Shown here: piece by piece, positions 38,911 to 46,189 of the stretch
Position numbering within the stretch: position 1 is the stretch's first letter
Layout of the letters: each line of letters starts with the position of its first letter
IMG/VR virus record: IMGVR_UViG_3300036785_000717
Span: 1 to 52,354 of that record
Strand: one strand, 5' to 3'
Source: a virus
DNA length: 52,354 nucleotides
The notes under the pieces: generated by a model
Seen by the model: only the letters and a program-made list of their open reading frames with translations
Databases searched by the model: none
Told to the model about the DNA's origin: nothing
Translations under genes and position numbers: made by a program

Positions 38911-39178
38911 TGCGGCCCCCGTAGACGTCGCGCCAGGCCCTCAGCATCAGCTTCACGTCCGGATGCTCCAGGGCCTCGGCCAGCAGGGCTTGGTCCGGCT
39001 TGGCCATCTTCATGGCGTCGTCGAACACCAGCAGGAAGCCGCACTTGATGCACATCGTGATGTCGCCAGGCTTGGGCTTGGTGGGGCCGTCGTCCATGGC
39101 CGTGGCCGCATCGAGGGGGTGCCCGCAGTAGGCGCAGGCGTCCGGGGCGAGGCGCGTGGTGACCTTAAGTGTCGGCAC
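38903..39178 (-). CDS. small zinc-ribbon protein
   Basis: A 91-residue protein with paired C-x2-C motifs, ACAYCGHPLDAATAMDDG and TMCIKCGFLLVFDD, a classic zinc ribbon. The GTG at 39178 gives the best boundary. It overlaps the upstream gene by 14 bases. It may act on nucleic acid or host transcription; no direct evidence. Confidence 0.65.
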   Translation of the reverse strand: MPTLKVTTRLAPDACAYCGHPLDAATAMDDGPTKPKPGDITMCIKCGFLLVFDDAMKMAKPDQALLAEALEHPDVKLMLRAWRDVYGGRNE

Positions 39179-39659
39179 TGGAGGAGCCGCTGTCCGACCA
39201 GTCGGCGCTCGCCCCGCCGCCGCCGCCGTCTCCGCCGCCGCCGCTGAAGTCGGGCGCGGGGTCCGGTTCGCTGGGGCTCTCGACCGCCGAGACGATCTCC
39301 TCGGCCGCGAGCGTCGCGCCGAGCGCGGAGGTGGCGTCGTCATCCTCCTCCCGTGGTTCGCCGGACCTGCGGATATCAAGGCCGCCGCCCTCCAGGGGGC
39401 GCATGGCGTGCGACAACGGGTACGAGCCGAACAGTTTGGGGTCCAGGTGCGGCTCCCAGTCCGGGTGGTCGGGCGCGTGCTCGAACTGTTTCACCTCGCC
39501 GGTCGGCTTATGTCGGAACCAGGGCCAGTGCAGCATCGCCGTCTCCTTACGTTTCAGGGTTTCGTAAAGCTCTTCGAAGAGGTCGCCGATGTGCCCGTAC
39601 TCAGGGCCGTAGGCCTCGACCACCGTGACGCCATGCGGGCCATGGTGGGCGATCCTCAT
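39165..39659 (-). CDS. protein of unknown function with Gly/Ser/Asp tail
   Basis: A 164-residue protein. A structured N-terminal half (HWPWFRHKPTGEVKQFEHAP) is followed by an acidic linker and a tail of Gly, Ser and Asp (DFSGGGGDGGGGGASADWSD). Tails of this type are common on small phage and bacterial membrane-associated proteins, but no membrane segment is seen here. Function is unknown. Confidence 0.6.
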   Translation of the reverse strand: MRIAHHGPHGVTVVEAYGPEYGHIGDLFEELYETLKRKETAMLHWPWFRHKPTGEVKQFEHAPDHPDWEPHLDPKLFGSYPLSHAMRPLEGGGLDIRRSGEPREEDDDATSALGATLAAEEIVSAVESPSEPDPAPDFSGGGGDGGGGGASADWSDSGSSSADT

Positions 39660-39892
39660 GGCCCGCGACGCTCCGTCATCGCCCTCGCCATCCTCACGAT
39701 GGCCGTCAGCCGCTCCAACGCCTCCAGCGCCACCGCAGGGCCCTCCAGCATCGCGACCCGATGCGCCGCCCCCACCATGACCCGAAACGCCGCCTGCGCG
39801 TCGAGCGAGCCCACATACGTCCGCTCCTCGGGCGTCGGCGTCGCCGCCTCATCGTCCCACCGCATCGGCTTTCCCTTGCGCCGGGTCATCAC
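39656..39892 (-). CDS. small helical protein of unknown function
   Basis: A 78-residue protein, mostly helical (SLDAQAAFRVMVGAAHRVAM, then AVALEALERLTAIVRMARAM). The ATG at 39892 overlaps the previous gene. No family recognised. Confidence 0.6.
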   Translation of the reverse strand: MMTRRKGKPMRWDDEAATPTPEERTYVGSLDAQAAFRVMVGAAHRVAMLEGPAVALEALERLTAIVRMARAMTERRGP

Positions 39893-40065
39893 TCGATCCT
39901 CGTCCGGTAGGCTGTGCCATCGGCATTGTACTGCTGGACCCAGCCCGCGCCGGTCTCATCGATGAACACCGCGCGATCCTTCTCCCTGATCTCCAGGCCC
40001 TCGCAGCCCACGGGCAGGTCCCAGAACCACTGATCAGACTTGGGCGGGGCGGGTGCGTCGCTCAT
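39889..40065 (-). CDS. small protein of unknown function
   Basis: A 58-residue protein, MSDAPAPPKSDQWFWDLPVG, with short strands ending GWVQQYNADGTAYRTRIE. The ATG at 40065 overlaps the neighbouring stop, which decides it against the longer frame. Confidence 0.55.
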   Translation of the reverse strand: MSDAPAPPKSDQWFWDLPVGCEGLEIREKDRAVFIDETGAGWVQQYNADGTAYRTRIE

Positions 40066-40310
40066 TCGGTCTCTCCGTTCGAGTAGTTCTGGAGCGACAC
40101 CGACAGGGCCTTCTCGAAAAACTGGGTGCATTCCTCGGCGCCCGCCGGGCTGTCCACGCCGTGCAGGATGGTGGCGGCCGTGAAGGCCAGCGCGTTCAAC
40201 GCCTCGTAGACCCGATCTCGCCCAGCCGGCCCGCGCAGATAATGGTCGCGGATGTCGCCCAGGATCTCGGTGGCGAGCGCTTTCACGCGTTCCTGATCCA
40301 TCATCATCAC
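40062..40310 (-). CDS. small helical protein of unknown function
   Basis: An 82-residue protein starting with four Met codons (MMMMDQERVKALATEILGDI), so the true start is uncertain by up to three residues. It is helical throughout, with one Cys. No motif recognised. Confidence 0.6.
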   Translation of the reverse strand: MMMMDQERVKALATEILGDIRDHYLRGPAGRDRVYEALNALAFTAATILHGVDSPAGAEECTQFFEKALSVSLQNYSNGETE

Positions 40311-40921
40311 GTGCCTGAGCCCGGCCTAGTGGCGGCGTCGGTCATGATCCCTGGGCACGCGCCGATCAGGTTGTCGTCCACCTGCGCGCGGCTGGCGCCG
40401 CAGACGCTGCAGTTGTTGGTGGCGAAGTCCCATGTGTGGGTGAACACCACTTTGCGATGCTCGGCTGAGCGGTGGAATTCGGCCCAGGCCCCGTCGCGAT
40501 GGTTCTGCACCTGCGGATCGATCCACGTCTTACTGGCGGTGACCGCCTCGTGGTACGCCAGCAGGCCCGGCCAGTAGATGCGGTCCATGCCCAGTTCGAC
40601 CACGGCGCGCAGTTCAGCCTCGCTCAGCTTCTCCACGGCCCGCTTGGCGGCCAGGAACACGGCTTCCATCTCCGGCCGGGTGGGGCGCGCCGCCTGGGGT
40701 TCCGTCTGCAGGACAGAGCGTCTGGGCAACCGCGCCAGGACCGCTTCATACTCGGCCTCGGTCTCGTCGATCTTCGCGATCTGCTCAGGGCTCGGGTTCT
40801 CGGAAAACATGCGCTCCAGCAGCTGGCGCAGCGGCGTGCGGGTGTCGCCAGGGCTCGCCGTGGTCAGGCCTGTGCCGCCCCGCAGGGCCTCCGGGTCCAT
40901 CATGATGGTCTCCTTGGTCAT
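40307..40921 (-). CDS. protein of unknown function
   Basis: A 204-residue protein, helical in the middle (EAVFLAAKRAVEKLSEAELR) with two late Cys (NCSVCGASRAQVDDN). One C-x2-C alone is not enough for a zinc call. It ends four bases inside the next gene and begins two bases after the upstream gene. An internal ATG at MMDP is an alternative start. Confidence 0.6.
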   Translation of the reverse strand: MTKETIMMDPEALRGGTGLTTASPGDTRTPLRQLLERMFSENPSPEQIAKIDETEAEYEAVLARLPRRSVLQTEPQAARPTRPEMEAVFLAAKRAVEKLSEAELRAVVELGMDRIYWPGLLAYHEAVTASKTWIDPQVQNHRDGAWAEFHRSAEHRKVVFTHTWDFATNNCSVCGASRAQVDDNLIGACPGIMTDAATRPGSGT

Positions 40922-40922
40922 G

Positions 40923-41315
40923 TCATGTCTTCCTCAGGATGCGCCGCAGGGTCTCGGCCTGGACCTGCAGCGCCGCCTCCTGCTTGGGCGTGTACTGGTC
41001 GCGCAGTTCCGTCTTGGCCTCGACGGCGCGCTGGTAGGCCTCGTTGAGGGCCATGCCGGGATCAAACCGGCGGCTGAGCCGCTCATCGAGGAGTTCAGCC
41101 TCTGAGTACTGCACGATCGCCTGGGTGGCGGCCATGCTGTAGAGGCCGTCCAACTCTAGCTGCAGATGCTTTTTGAAGTAGGCCATCTGCGTCGTCGTGA
41201 ACGGCTCGTCCGTGTCGCTGAGGAACGATACGTCATGCTTGGCGCGGTCGGTCAGCGCCCACGTCAGCAGCGCCGCGCCCAAGCGGGCGACCCGGTTCCG
41301 CCACGCTTCTTTCAT
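40923..41315 (-). CDS. helical protein of unknown function
   Basis: A 130-residue protein, MKEAWRNRVARLGAALLTWA. It continues as long amphipathic helices (MAYFKKHLQLELDGLYSMAA, KQEAALQVQAETLRRILRKT). The ATG at 41315 overlaps the J-domain-like gene's stop. Function unknown. Confidence 0.6.
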   Translation of the reverse strand: MKEAWRNRVARLGAALLTWALTDRAKHDVSFLSDTDEPFTTTQMAYFKKHLQLELDGLYSMAATQAIVQYSEAELLDERLSRRFDPGMALNEAYQRAVEAKTELRDQYTPKQEAALQVQAETLRRILRKT

Positions 41316-41998
41316 GCGATCTCCTCCTGGGCGAGCGTGGCGAGGCCCTCGTCGCGGGCGATGTTGAGCCGCGCTAGGGCGGTATCGCCCAGGCCGTTGG
41401 CCAGGACCGCCTTGGCCTCTTTGCGATAGCAGCCGTTGATCACCAGCCGGGCGACGTCGGCTGGGCCGAGATCGGGCGGATGGTCGGCGGGGGTGATGTT
41501 GAGCACCCGCCACCAGCGGGCCTCGCCGGTCGGCGCCGGGCCGCTCGTCGGCGGCGGCAGGGCGGCGAACGCCTGCAGCGTCTCAGCTGCGGTGGCGACG
41601 CCGTAGCGGGTGATCGCCCTGGTCGCGGCGATGTGCGCGGCCAGAGCAGCGATGTTCTGGGCGACGGATGAATAGGTGTCGCACGCCATGGTGTAGGGCT
41701 CGCCGCCCATCGTGAAATAGAGGGCGACGCCAGGGTCGGACGGCGCGCTACGATCGCTCCGTGGACGTCCATCGATCCGGGTTTCGACATTGGTGGAGAG
41801 CACTGCGTAGCGCCCTCCCAACCGGTCGACCTCTGCCTCAAGGCGTTCGACGGCCATGGCGATCGTCAGTTCGCGCGCCTGGCGCCAGCCCTTGCCGGTG
41901 TCTTCCGATCGCTTGAAATTGCCGCCGCGACGCTTGCCAACCGGCGTGCGTGGGCGACCGATTGGCCAGGCGAGTGGGTAGCGTTGCGGGGCGCTCAC
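41312..41998 (-). CDS. degenerate J-domain-like phage protein
   Basis: A 228-residue protein. The N-terminus (LAWPIGRPRTPVGKRRGGNF) and the middle (YAVLSTNVETRIDGRPRSD, then DPGVALYFTMGG and MACDTYSSVAQNIAAL) match a family I recall from alphaproteobacterial prophages that normally ends in a DnaJ J-domain with an HPD motif. Here the C-terminal part begins WWRVLNITPADHPPDLGPAD and lacks a clean HPD. J-domains stimulate DnaK, so host chaperone capture is the family idea. In this copy that activity may be lost. Confidence 0.65.
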   Translation of the reverse strand: MSAPQRYPLAWPIGRPRTPVGKRRGGNFKRSEDTGKGWRQARELTIAMAVERLEAEVDRLGGRYAVLSTNVETRIDGRPRSDRSAPSDPGVALYFTMGGEPYTMACDTYSSVAQNIAALAAHIAATRAITRYGVATAAETLQAFAALPPPTSGPAPTGEARWWRVLNITPADHPPDLGPADVARLVINGCYRKEAKAVLANGLGDTALARLNIARDEGLATLAQEEIA

Positions 41999-42237
41999 CC
42001 TGCCGCCTCACCTGGCATGCATTTCTGTTTCCCCTTCGAACGTCGGCTGGCCCGCTCTTCGAGTTCACCCTCCAGCTGCGCGAACCAACCTTCGACCGCC
42101 TCTTGGATGGTTTGGGCCAGGCGGCGCTGAAGACCGATGAGTTCAGCCTCGGTGTAGCCCACTTTGAGCAACCGGGAGCGCTCCGGGGGGTCATCGATGA
42201 ACACCTCGGCGAGTTCTTCACAGGCTGGGTCGTACAT
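41995..42237 (-). CDS. small acidic helical protein of unknown function
   Basis: An 80-residue protein, MYDPACEELAEVFIDDPPER. A long helix (LIGLQRRLAQTIQEAVEGWF) is followed by a basic tail (ERASRRSKGKQKCMPGEAAG). It overlaps the upstream gene by 20 bases. Confidence 0.6.
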   Translation of the reverse strand: MYDPACEELAEVFIDDPPERSRLLKVGYTEAELIGLQRRLAQTIQEAVEGWFAQLEGELEERASRRSKGKQKCMPGEAAG

Positions 42238-42550
42238 TTCGCGTCCCTTTCTGGCGTTCGACCTGCAACTCGCCGCAGAGCCGGACGATCACTTGCCGCG
42301 CCTGCTCCAGCGACAGCTTGTCGATGCGCTCGACGAAGCCCCCGTCTTCGAGGAAGACGTGCGTCGCGGACGGCTGGGCCACCAGCTGCTCCTCCTCAAG
42401 GCTCGCCACGATCGCCTCCATGCCGGCCAACTCCCGATCGGCCGCGTCGGGTTTCATGCGTCCGCCAGCCACCCACTTCGGGTAGACGTTCCGGCGCATC
42501 GCCAACTCGCGCCTGGCGCACTTGATCTGGTCGGGGAGCGAGACGGTCAT
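42218..42550 (-). CDS. small helical phage protein of unknown function
   Basis: A 110-residue protein. The opening (QIKCARRELAMRRNVYPKWV, then AGGRMKPDAADRELAGMEAI) is a pattern I recall from many alphaproteobacterial phages, where it sits in early operons without assigned function. The ATG at 42550 overlaps the adjacent stop. Confidence 0.65.
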   Translation of the reverse strand: MTVSLPDQIKCARRELAMRRNVYPKWVAGGRMKPDAADRELAGMEAIVASLEEEQLVAQPSATHVFLEDGGFVERIDKLSLEQARQVIVRLCGELQVERQKGTRNVRPSL

Positions 42551-42831
42551 GGCGTCGACTCGTCGTCGACGGTGTCGAAGGTGACCGAAAACTCGGTCAG
42601 CGGCCGGTTCGGTCGGCCATCTGCGCGGAGCGGTCGACGGCGGCTCTGCGTCTTCCAAGTCGCCATGGCGTCAGCCAGATCCTTGAAGCGGAGCGCCTCC
42701 TTCGGATCATCGGTGAATTCAGCATCGCCACCGCCATCGAACGCTTCGGCATCGAACGCTTTCAGCCATTGATCCACGACGGCCTCGTGCTCAGGCCGTG
42801 TGGCCATGGCGACGCGCATCAGGATGCTCAT
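42547..42831 (-). CDS. small protein of unknown function
   Basis: A 94-residue protein, MSILMRVAMATRPEHEAVVD, acidic in the centre (DAEAFDGGGDAEFTDDPKEA) and strand-rich at the end. The ATG at 42831 overlaps the paralogous Cys/His gene's stop. No family recognised. Confidence 0.6.
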   Translation of the reverse strand: MSILMRVAMATRPEHEAVVDQWLKAFDAEAFDGGGDAEFTDDPKEALRFKDLADAMATWKTQSRRRPLRADGRPNRPLTEFSVTFDTVDDESTP

Positions 42832-43496
42832 GCCGTCTCCGCCGGGAACAGCGCCTCCACCTTCTTCGTGGCCTCCGCCAGGGTGTCGATCGCCTCTTGG
42901 CCCTCCGCCACGGCGATCGCGGCTAGGGCTGGCAGACCCGTAGCAAGCGCCTCCTCCACCTCCTCCCGCGTCGCGGGGCGTCCTTCGCGCCACCATGTCA
43001 CGCGATGCGGCGCGCCCAGATTGAAGAGCACGCCCGAATTGCCGTACTGCGGGTGGAACGGCTTCGAGGGATGCAGGCTCTCCCAGATCACCAGGACGCC
43101 TGGGTTGCGATCGATCGGGAGACCAGCCGCGTCGCGGCGATCCTCAGGCAGATCCTTCTCGTTGCGCCGGGCCCTGGGCTTCGACAGGAACGGGCAGGCT
43201 GCGATGGCGTAGTGCGCGCACAGCGGGTGGGCCGGCGGCTCGCTGGTGATCCGGTTGACGCAGCACATCGGGCCGATGACAGACGCGCTCATCCGCCCCA
43301 GCTTGACGCCGCAGATCCAGCAGCGCTTCTCCTTGACGGCGCGCACCAGCTTGCGGGCGTCGGCCACACGGTGGTCAGGCTTGCCGTTCCGGTAGTCCAC
43401 AAACCAGGGCACCGGAAATCCCCGGTCGTCGATCGGCAGCTGGACGATGCTGGCCGGCCGGGAAATATCGCGGAGGCTCGCGTTCAGGCTGCTCAT
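42828..43496 (-). CDS. Cys/His-rich phage protein, paralogue of the gene at 6574-7173
   Basis: A 222-residue protein. It matches the rightward gene at 6574 through DDRGFPVPWFVDYRNGKPDH, C-x2-C in KRCWICGVKLG, a second part with SEPPAHPLCAHY, ACPFL, and a late WWREGRPATREE. The Cys/His residues probably bind zinc. It is longer at the C-terminus than its paralogue. The ATG at 43496 overlaps the upstream stop. Two copies in one phage suggest distinct targets or separate acquisition. Confidence 0.7.
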   Translation of the reverse strand: MSSLNASLRDISRPASIVQLPIDDRGFPVPWFVDYRNGKPDHRVADARKLVRAVKEKRCWICGVKLGRMSASVIGPMCCVNRITSEPPAHPLCAHYAIAACPFLSKPRARRNEKDLPEDRRDAAGLPIDRNPGVLVIWESLHPSKPFHPQYGNSGVLFNLGAPHRVTWWREGRPATREEVEEALATGLPALAAIAVAEGQEAIDTLAEATKKVEALFPAETA

Positions 43497-43867
43497 CGGT
43501 GCCACCATCCTTCGCCATCGACGCCCCAGTCGTAGAATAGTTCGCGCATCGCTCGCGCGCTCTTGTGGCCTATCCACGGTTGTCGCACGAATACGCTGCG
43601 CCCTTGCTGATAGACATCGTAGAGGTCGCGGTACTGCGCCGGCTCACCGTCTGGCATGTCTGTCATCGCTCGCATGAGAGCGGGCGTCAGGCGCCCCTCT
43701 TCACCCATGTGCTCCCTGACCCACTTGCGGTCCCGCTCTGTCAGGAACGCCGCATCCGGCGCTGGAGGGCGCAAGGCGCGCAAGGCGATGTGGCCACCCC
43801 GCGCCGCCCCCAGCGTGTCCGCGATGCGTTCCAGGGCCTCGGCGATGCGCTCTATCGCCTGCGTCAT
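43493..43867 (-). CDS. protein of unknown function
   Basis: A 124-residue protein. A coiled-coil-like N-terminus (IERIAEALERIADTLGAARG) is followed by a helical region and SARAMRELFYDWGVDGEGWW. The ATG at 43867 overlaps the stop of the 37-residue gene before it. No family recognised. Confidence 0.6.
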   Translation of the reverse strand: MTQAIERIAEALERIADTLGAARGGHIALRALRPPAPDAAFLTERDRKWVREHMGEEGRLTPALMRAMTDMPDGEPAQYRDLYDVYQQGRSVFVRQPWIGHKSARAMRELFYDWGVDGEGWWHR

Positions 43868-43977
43868 TGCAGCCACCCGCGTAGTGCCGCCCAAAGTCGG
43901 GCCAGCAGGCCGGGAGGGCGCTCCCCCTTGCTGGCGGCTTCGATCGCCTCGACGGCGACGACGCGAACCGGACGCAT
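43864..43977 (-). CDS. 37-residue protein, coupled small gene
   Basis: A 38-codon frame, MRPVRVVAVEAIEAASKGER, ending LLARLWAALRGWLQ. Its ATG overlaps the stop of the annealing-protein gene and its stop overlaps the next ATG, both as ATGA. The amphipathic C-terminal helix could bind a membrane or a partner. Coupling at both ends is strong evidence that it is translated. Confidence 0.6.
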   Translation of the reverse strand: MRPVRVVAVEAIEAASKGERPPGLLARLWAALRGWLQ

Positions 43978-44939
43978 CAGCCTTCCTCGCCCGGCTCACG
44001 CTCCTCCGTGGGGGAGGAAAGGACGTCGTCTTCCACAGGGCCGAGGCCCGGCGGCGGATCTTTCTTGCTGGAGCCGCGCAGCCGCTGCTTCAGACCCTCG
44101 CTGCCCTTCGCTTCCACCGCAGGCTGGCCCTCGGCGGACTCCGCCGGCTTGGCCGGGAACCAGTCATTGACCACGGACATGCCGTCGTTCAGCGACGCCC
44201 ACACCTTTCTCAACTGCACGATCTGGGCCGGGCGAATGCTATCAATGTGGCGCTGGATGCGGGCCTCGACCATCTCCCGCGAGACGCCGAACTGCTGGAA
44301 GGCCTTGAGCAGTTTCTCGACCGCATCCGGCGAGGTGTCGGCCTTCGCCAGCAGCGTCGCCTCGCACTGCTGCACGGCGGCCTCGACGACGTCGCCGGGG
44401 ATCACCGCCAGGATGCAGGCGCGCAGGCGCCGCGCGGCCTGGTTGGCCGTCGCCTCGTAGATGTCGCGCCCGTCAGTCAACTTGGTGACCCGCTCGCGCG
44501 AGTGGCGCTCGTGCTTGACCTGAAAGACGCGCTCGTCGCGCACGTTGGTCTCCAGATCCCAGCAGAAGGTGTGCATCGTGCTTTCGCCGGCCTTGCCCGC
44601 ATAGGCGCGCTGCTCGACCTCGCGCTGCCCGAAGGACATATTTCCCCAGTTCTGGGCCAGCACCTCGGCGAGCCGGATCGACGGGCCGGTGATCTCCGTG
44701 CCGCCGCGCGAGTAGCTGTAGAGCGCGCTCTCGGCCAGCGACCGGCGGGTGCAGGCCGACAGGATCCGGTCCATCGCCCGGATCTGGTCGCGCGGATAGC
44801 GGCGGGCCATTACAATAGCGCCCTGCACCTCGGCGAGTTCACGCTGGGCGGCGACCTCGATGGCGGCCTCGCGGGCGGCGACCTCGGTGGCAGGGGGCCC
44901 GAACGGGTTGGCGACGACCGCTTGGTATTCATCGGACAT
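43977..44939 (-). CDS. probable single-strand annealing recombination protein
   Basis: A 320-residue protein. The conserved part (SALYSYSRGGTEITGPSIRL, AEVLAQNWGNMSFGQREVEQ, ATANQAARRLRACILAVIPG) is one I recall from many alphaproteobacterial and other phages beside YqaJ-type exonucleases. Its function is not named in my memory, but the pairing mirrors lambda Exo-Bet and RecE-RecT. The C-terminal 60 residues are a charged disordered tail. It overlaps the exonuclease gene by 11 bases. A strand-annealing role is inference from context. Confidence 0.6.
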   Translation of the reverse strand: MSDEYQAVVANPFGPPATEVAAREAAIEVAAQRELAEVQGAIVMARRYPRDQIRAMDRILSACTRRSLAESALYSYSRGGTEITGPSIRLAEVLAQNWGNMSFGQREVEQRAYAGKAGESTMHTFCWDLETNVRDERVFQVKHERHSRERVTKLTDGRDIYEATANQAARRLRACILAVIPGDVVEAAVQQCEATLLAKADTSPDAVEKLLKAFQQFGVSREMVEARIQRHIDSIRPAQIVQLRKVWASLNDGMSVVNDWFPAKPAESAEGQPAVEAKGSEGLKQRLRGSSKKDPPPGLGPVEDDVLSSPTEEREPGEEG

Positions 44940-45825
44940 CGGCGTCCTCCGGTTGCTTCACGAGAAAGCGGCGGGCCGGTTCGCGCGCCGCTACGCTGTA
45001 GGCCTTGCGGCCATTGTCCAATGCCCACGTCACCAGCACGTCGCCGCTGCCGTCCACGAGGCGCAGGCCGTCGTCGCCCATCGCCTCCATCAGCAGCTTC
45101 TTCATCTGCTCCTCGGTCGCCGCGAGTTCCTTCTGCTGCCGGTGCAGCCGACGCAGCACTTCGACGGCGGTGATCTCGGGCACGCCGGCCATAACCTCGC
45201 CCTGGGCGTCGTAGCGACCCCAGCGGCGCACCGCATCCTGCATGGTCATCGGCGGCGGCGGCTGGTCACTGGTGACGAACGCCCAGAACGCCGCCTCGCC
45301 CTCGACCAGCTGCGCCTCGATCTCCGGGTCGTGGCGGACCTGATAGAGCCGGAAGTCCTGGCCGCCGATCAGCACGGCGACGTCGCAGATCTCCGACTGC
45401 GTGACCGACAGGGCGTGGTGACATTGGGTCAGGTAGTTGAGCGGGATCTCGTCGGTCTCTTCCTCGCCCCAGCCCTGGCCCGTGCGCGCGGTCTTCACTT
45501 CGAGGATCACGCGGTGGCCCGCCCCGATCACCTGGCCGTCGAGGTGGACAAACATCCACGGGTGCTGCGGGTGGCGGATCATGTCCTTGACCGGCCTCGC
45601 CTCCAGGCCGGTGCGGCGGGCATACTCGCGGCGGACGATGTCCTCCAGCAGCTGGCCCCAGAGCATGGGTTCGTTCTGCTCGACAGGCGGCGCGCGGCCG
45701 GTCTTGAGTTCCCAGAGTTCGTACGGGGTCTGCCAGGGCGACAGGCCCAGCGCGGCGGCGGCCTCGGATCCGCCTATGCCGGTGCGGCGCTCCTCTGGCG
45801 TGCCGGCGTTGCCGAGCGGTTCCAT
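44929..45825 (-). CDS. YqaJ-type viral recombinase / PD-(D/E)XK exonuclease
   Basis: A 298-residue protein with the YqaJ signature: IGGSEAAAALGLSPWQTPYE, LWGQLLEDIVRREYARRTG, MFVHLDGQV (catalytic Asp), ILEVKTAR (E-x-K), and YLTQCHHALSVTQ. It would resect double-stranded DNA to give ssDNA for annealing. The C-terminal third (residues about 200-298) has a helical segment (VEVLRRLHRQQKELAATEEQ) not needed for the nuclease fold. It is promoter-proximal in the leftward early operon, two bases from the next gene. Confidence 0.85.
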   Translation of the reverse strand: MEPLGNAGTPEERRTGIGGSEAAAALGLSPWQTPYELWELKTGRAPPVEQNEPMLWGQLLEDIVRREYARRTGLEARPVKDMIRHPQHPWMFVHLDGQVIGAGHRVILEVKTARTGQGWGEEETDEIPLNYLTQCHHALSVTQSEICDVAVLIGGQDFRLYQVRHDPEIEAQLVEGEAAFWAFVTSDQPPPPMTMQDAVRRWGRYDAQGEVMAGVPEITAVEVLRRLHRQQKELAATEEQMKKLLMEAMGDDGLRLVDGSGDVLVTWALDNGRKAYSVAAREPARRFLVKQPEDADVR

Positions 45826-45826
45826 C

Positions 45827-46084
45827 TCATGGTCCCCCGCTCAAACCCTCGGCTGTCTCGAAGCCCTCCACCATCAACGCGAGGGCGCCCTGCGGCCCGC
45901 GCGCCTTCGCGGCGACGGCGATCAGGGTGCACAGGGTGTGGCTCAGGAACTGGTCGCGGGCGGTCTCGCCCCCCAGTTCGTCGATTACCTCGAACGCCCG
46001 CCGCACGCGGTCGTCGGTGCGCAGCTGAATGTTGGTGATAAGCGACGAGGCTTCTGCATCCGGGTCGAGCATGGCAACAACCAT
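45827..46084 (-). CDS. small protein of unknown function, first gene of the leftward early operon
   Basis: An 85-residue helical protein (VRRAFEVIDELGGETARDQF, LSHTLCTLIAVAAKARG). Start is uncertain: ATGs at 46084 and 46072 and a TTG at 46102 are all in frame. GGGGAG lies between the TTG and the first ATG and best serves 46072. It has no recognised motif and sits directly after the regulatory motif at 46102. Confidence 0.6.
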   Translation of the reverse strand: MVVAMLDPDAEASSLITNIQLRTDDRVRRAFEVIDELGGETARDQFLSHTLCTLIAVAAKARGPQGALALMVEGFETAEGLSGGP

Positions 46085-46189
46085 CTCCCCTCTGATCTTC
46101 AACTTGACGCCGAGCGTAAGTCCCGGTCGCGGCGAGGGTCAAGTGCTAATTGACGACCCCCGCGCGCCATCCGTTCGATCCCGGACGAT
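46085..46189 (-). promoter_or_regulatory. leftward early promoter region with a copy of the dispersed motif
   Basis: ACTTGACGCCGAGCGTAAGT lies at 46102-46121 (plus orientation). On the minus strand, TTGACC (46142-46137) is followed after 17 bases by TTACGC (46119-46114), which overlaps the motif. This fits a leftward promoter whose -10 is covered by an operator, so a bound repressor would shut the early operon. Confidence 0.55.
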
